Below, in pieces: positions 33,704 to 33,808 of a DNA stretch of 33,808 bases. A model generated the notes under the pieces. That model had not been told where the DNA came from. It saw nothing but the letters and a program-made list of their open reading frames with translations, and searched no databases. The translations under genes were made by a program, and so were the position numbers. Origin of the DNA: Octadecabacter sp. (lineage in GTDB: Bacteria > Pseudomonadota > Alphaproteobacteria > Rhodobacterales > Rhodobacteraceae); NCBI GenBank assembly GCA_018608045.1, contig JABBAI010000028.1:1-33808 (forward strand), written 5' to 3'. The first letter of the stretch is position 1, and each line of letters begins with the position of its first letter.

Positions 33704-33808
33704 TTAATCGCCTGCTGCCACTTTCATTTCCAATTCCATGCGCCAGTACATGAACGCCGGACGTATCGTCCGGCATTTGCGCATGCCGCCCGTCCACGAA
33801 CCGCGCTA
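33704..33808 (-). other. possible 3' end of a gene, or small ORF, upstream of mcm
   Basis: The minus-strand frame ending at TAA 33704-33706 reads WTGGMRKCRTIRPAFMYWRMELEMKVAAGD, which looks protein-like. In the same frame a TAG occupies 33806-33808, so it would be limited to 26 residues from the ATG at 33784, unless an upstream reading-frame lesion or read error is involved. A terminator-like hairpin follows it in the right orientation. I do not recognise a family; the window edge prevents a decision. Confidence 0.3.

Noticed and set aside
1-33808. CRISPR arrays, IS elements, prophage or defence genes
   Set aside because: No regularly spaced repeats, transposase, integrase or phage structural proteins were seen on either strand.

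Overview
The window is an ordinary-looking stretch of an alphaproteobacterial chromosome. The gene content and protein families (aa3-type CtaD, LipB, HdaA with ppk1 and ppx, a short-form ProS without an editing insertion, a single LolC/E-type permease next to LolD, DUF2244, DUF3047, an MshEN-like/GT2 fusion, B12-dependent methylmalonyl-CoA mutase) point to the Rhodobacterales (Roseobacter group). I cannot name a genus. The sequence is moderately GC-rich, except for a visibly AT-richer ion channel gene near 14.4-14.95 kb. I see no prophage, IS element, CRISPR array or secretion or defence island.

Layout. 1-0.7 kb: 5' part of tRNA-Leu(GAG) and a DUF2306 membrane protein on the minus strand. 0.75-5.9 kb (+): a small ORF, lipB, ctaD with a strong terminator, a membrane protein whose reading frame appears to shift twice, DUF2244, DUF1304 and a DMT exporter. 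5.9-14.95 kb: YqeY (minus), carA, a frame-broken MshEN-like/GT2 glycosyltransferase behind a perfect CtrA-type box, a GntR/FCD regulator (minus) with a palindromic operator candidate, a HAD pyrimidine 5'-nucleotidase, a UbiH-family hydroxylase, parE and a frame-broken potassium-channel-like gene. 15.2-17.2 kb: a Lys-rich 43-aa protein, a c-type cytochrome lipoprotein and a divergent HExxH lipoprotein sharing a perfect FNR/FnrL box, and a frame-broken DUF3047 secreted protein. 17.3-21.8 kb (minus): proS, lolC/E, lolD and an Ldh-family oxidoreductase, the last three as an overlapping operon. 22-28.3 kb (+): fasciclin protein with terminator, AI-2E/PerM family protein, hdaA, ppk1 and ppx. 28.3-33.6 kb (minus): small secreted protein, EEP-family protein with an in-frame stop, TerB-DnaJ protein, GNAT acetyltransferase, VOC protein and methylmalonyl-CoA mutase, whose leader carries a terminator-like hairpin.

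How the genes fit together: ppk1 and ppx make and degrade polyphosphate. hdaA restrains DnaA and parE decatenates chromosomes. LolC/E and LolD feed lipoprotein export, and two lipoproteins are encoded nearby. ctaD and the FNR-boxed cytochrome belong to aerobic/microaerobic respiration. The mutase carries propionyl-CoA-derived carbon into succinyl-CoA.

The most notable signals are regulatory (CtrA box, FNR box, GntR palindrome, mcm leader hairpin) and a cluster of reading-frame lesions. Five genes look interrupted (double frameshift, three single frameshifts, one nonsense codon), all in dispensable-looking genes, while every long core gene is intact. I found no convincing undescribed multi-gene system.
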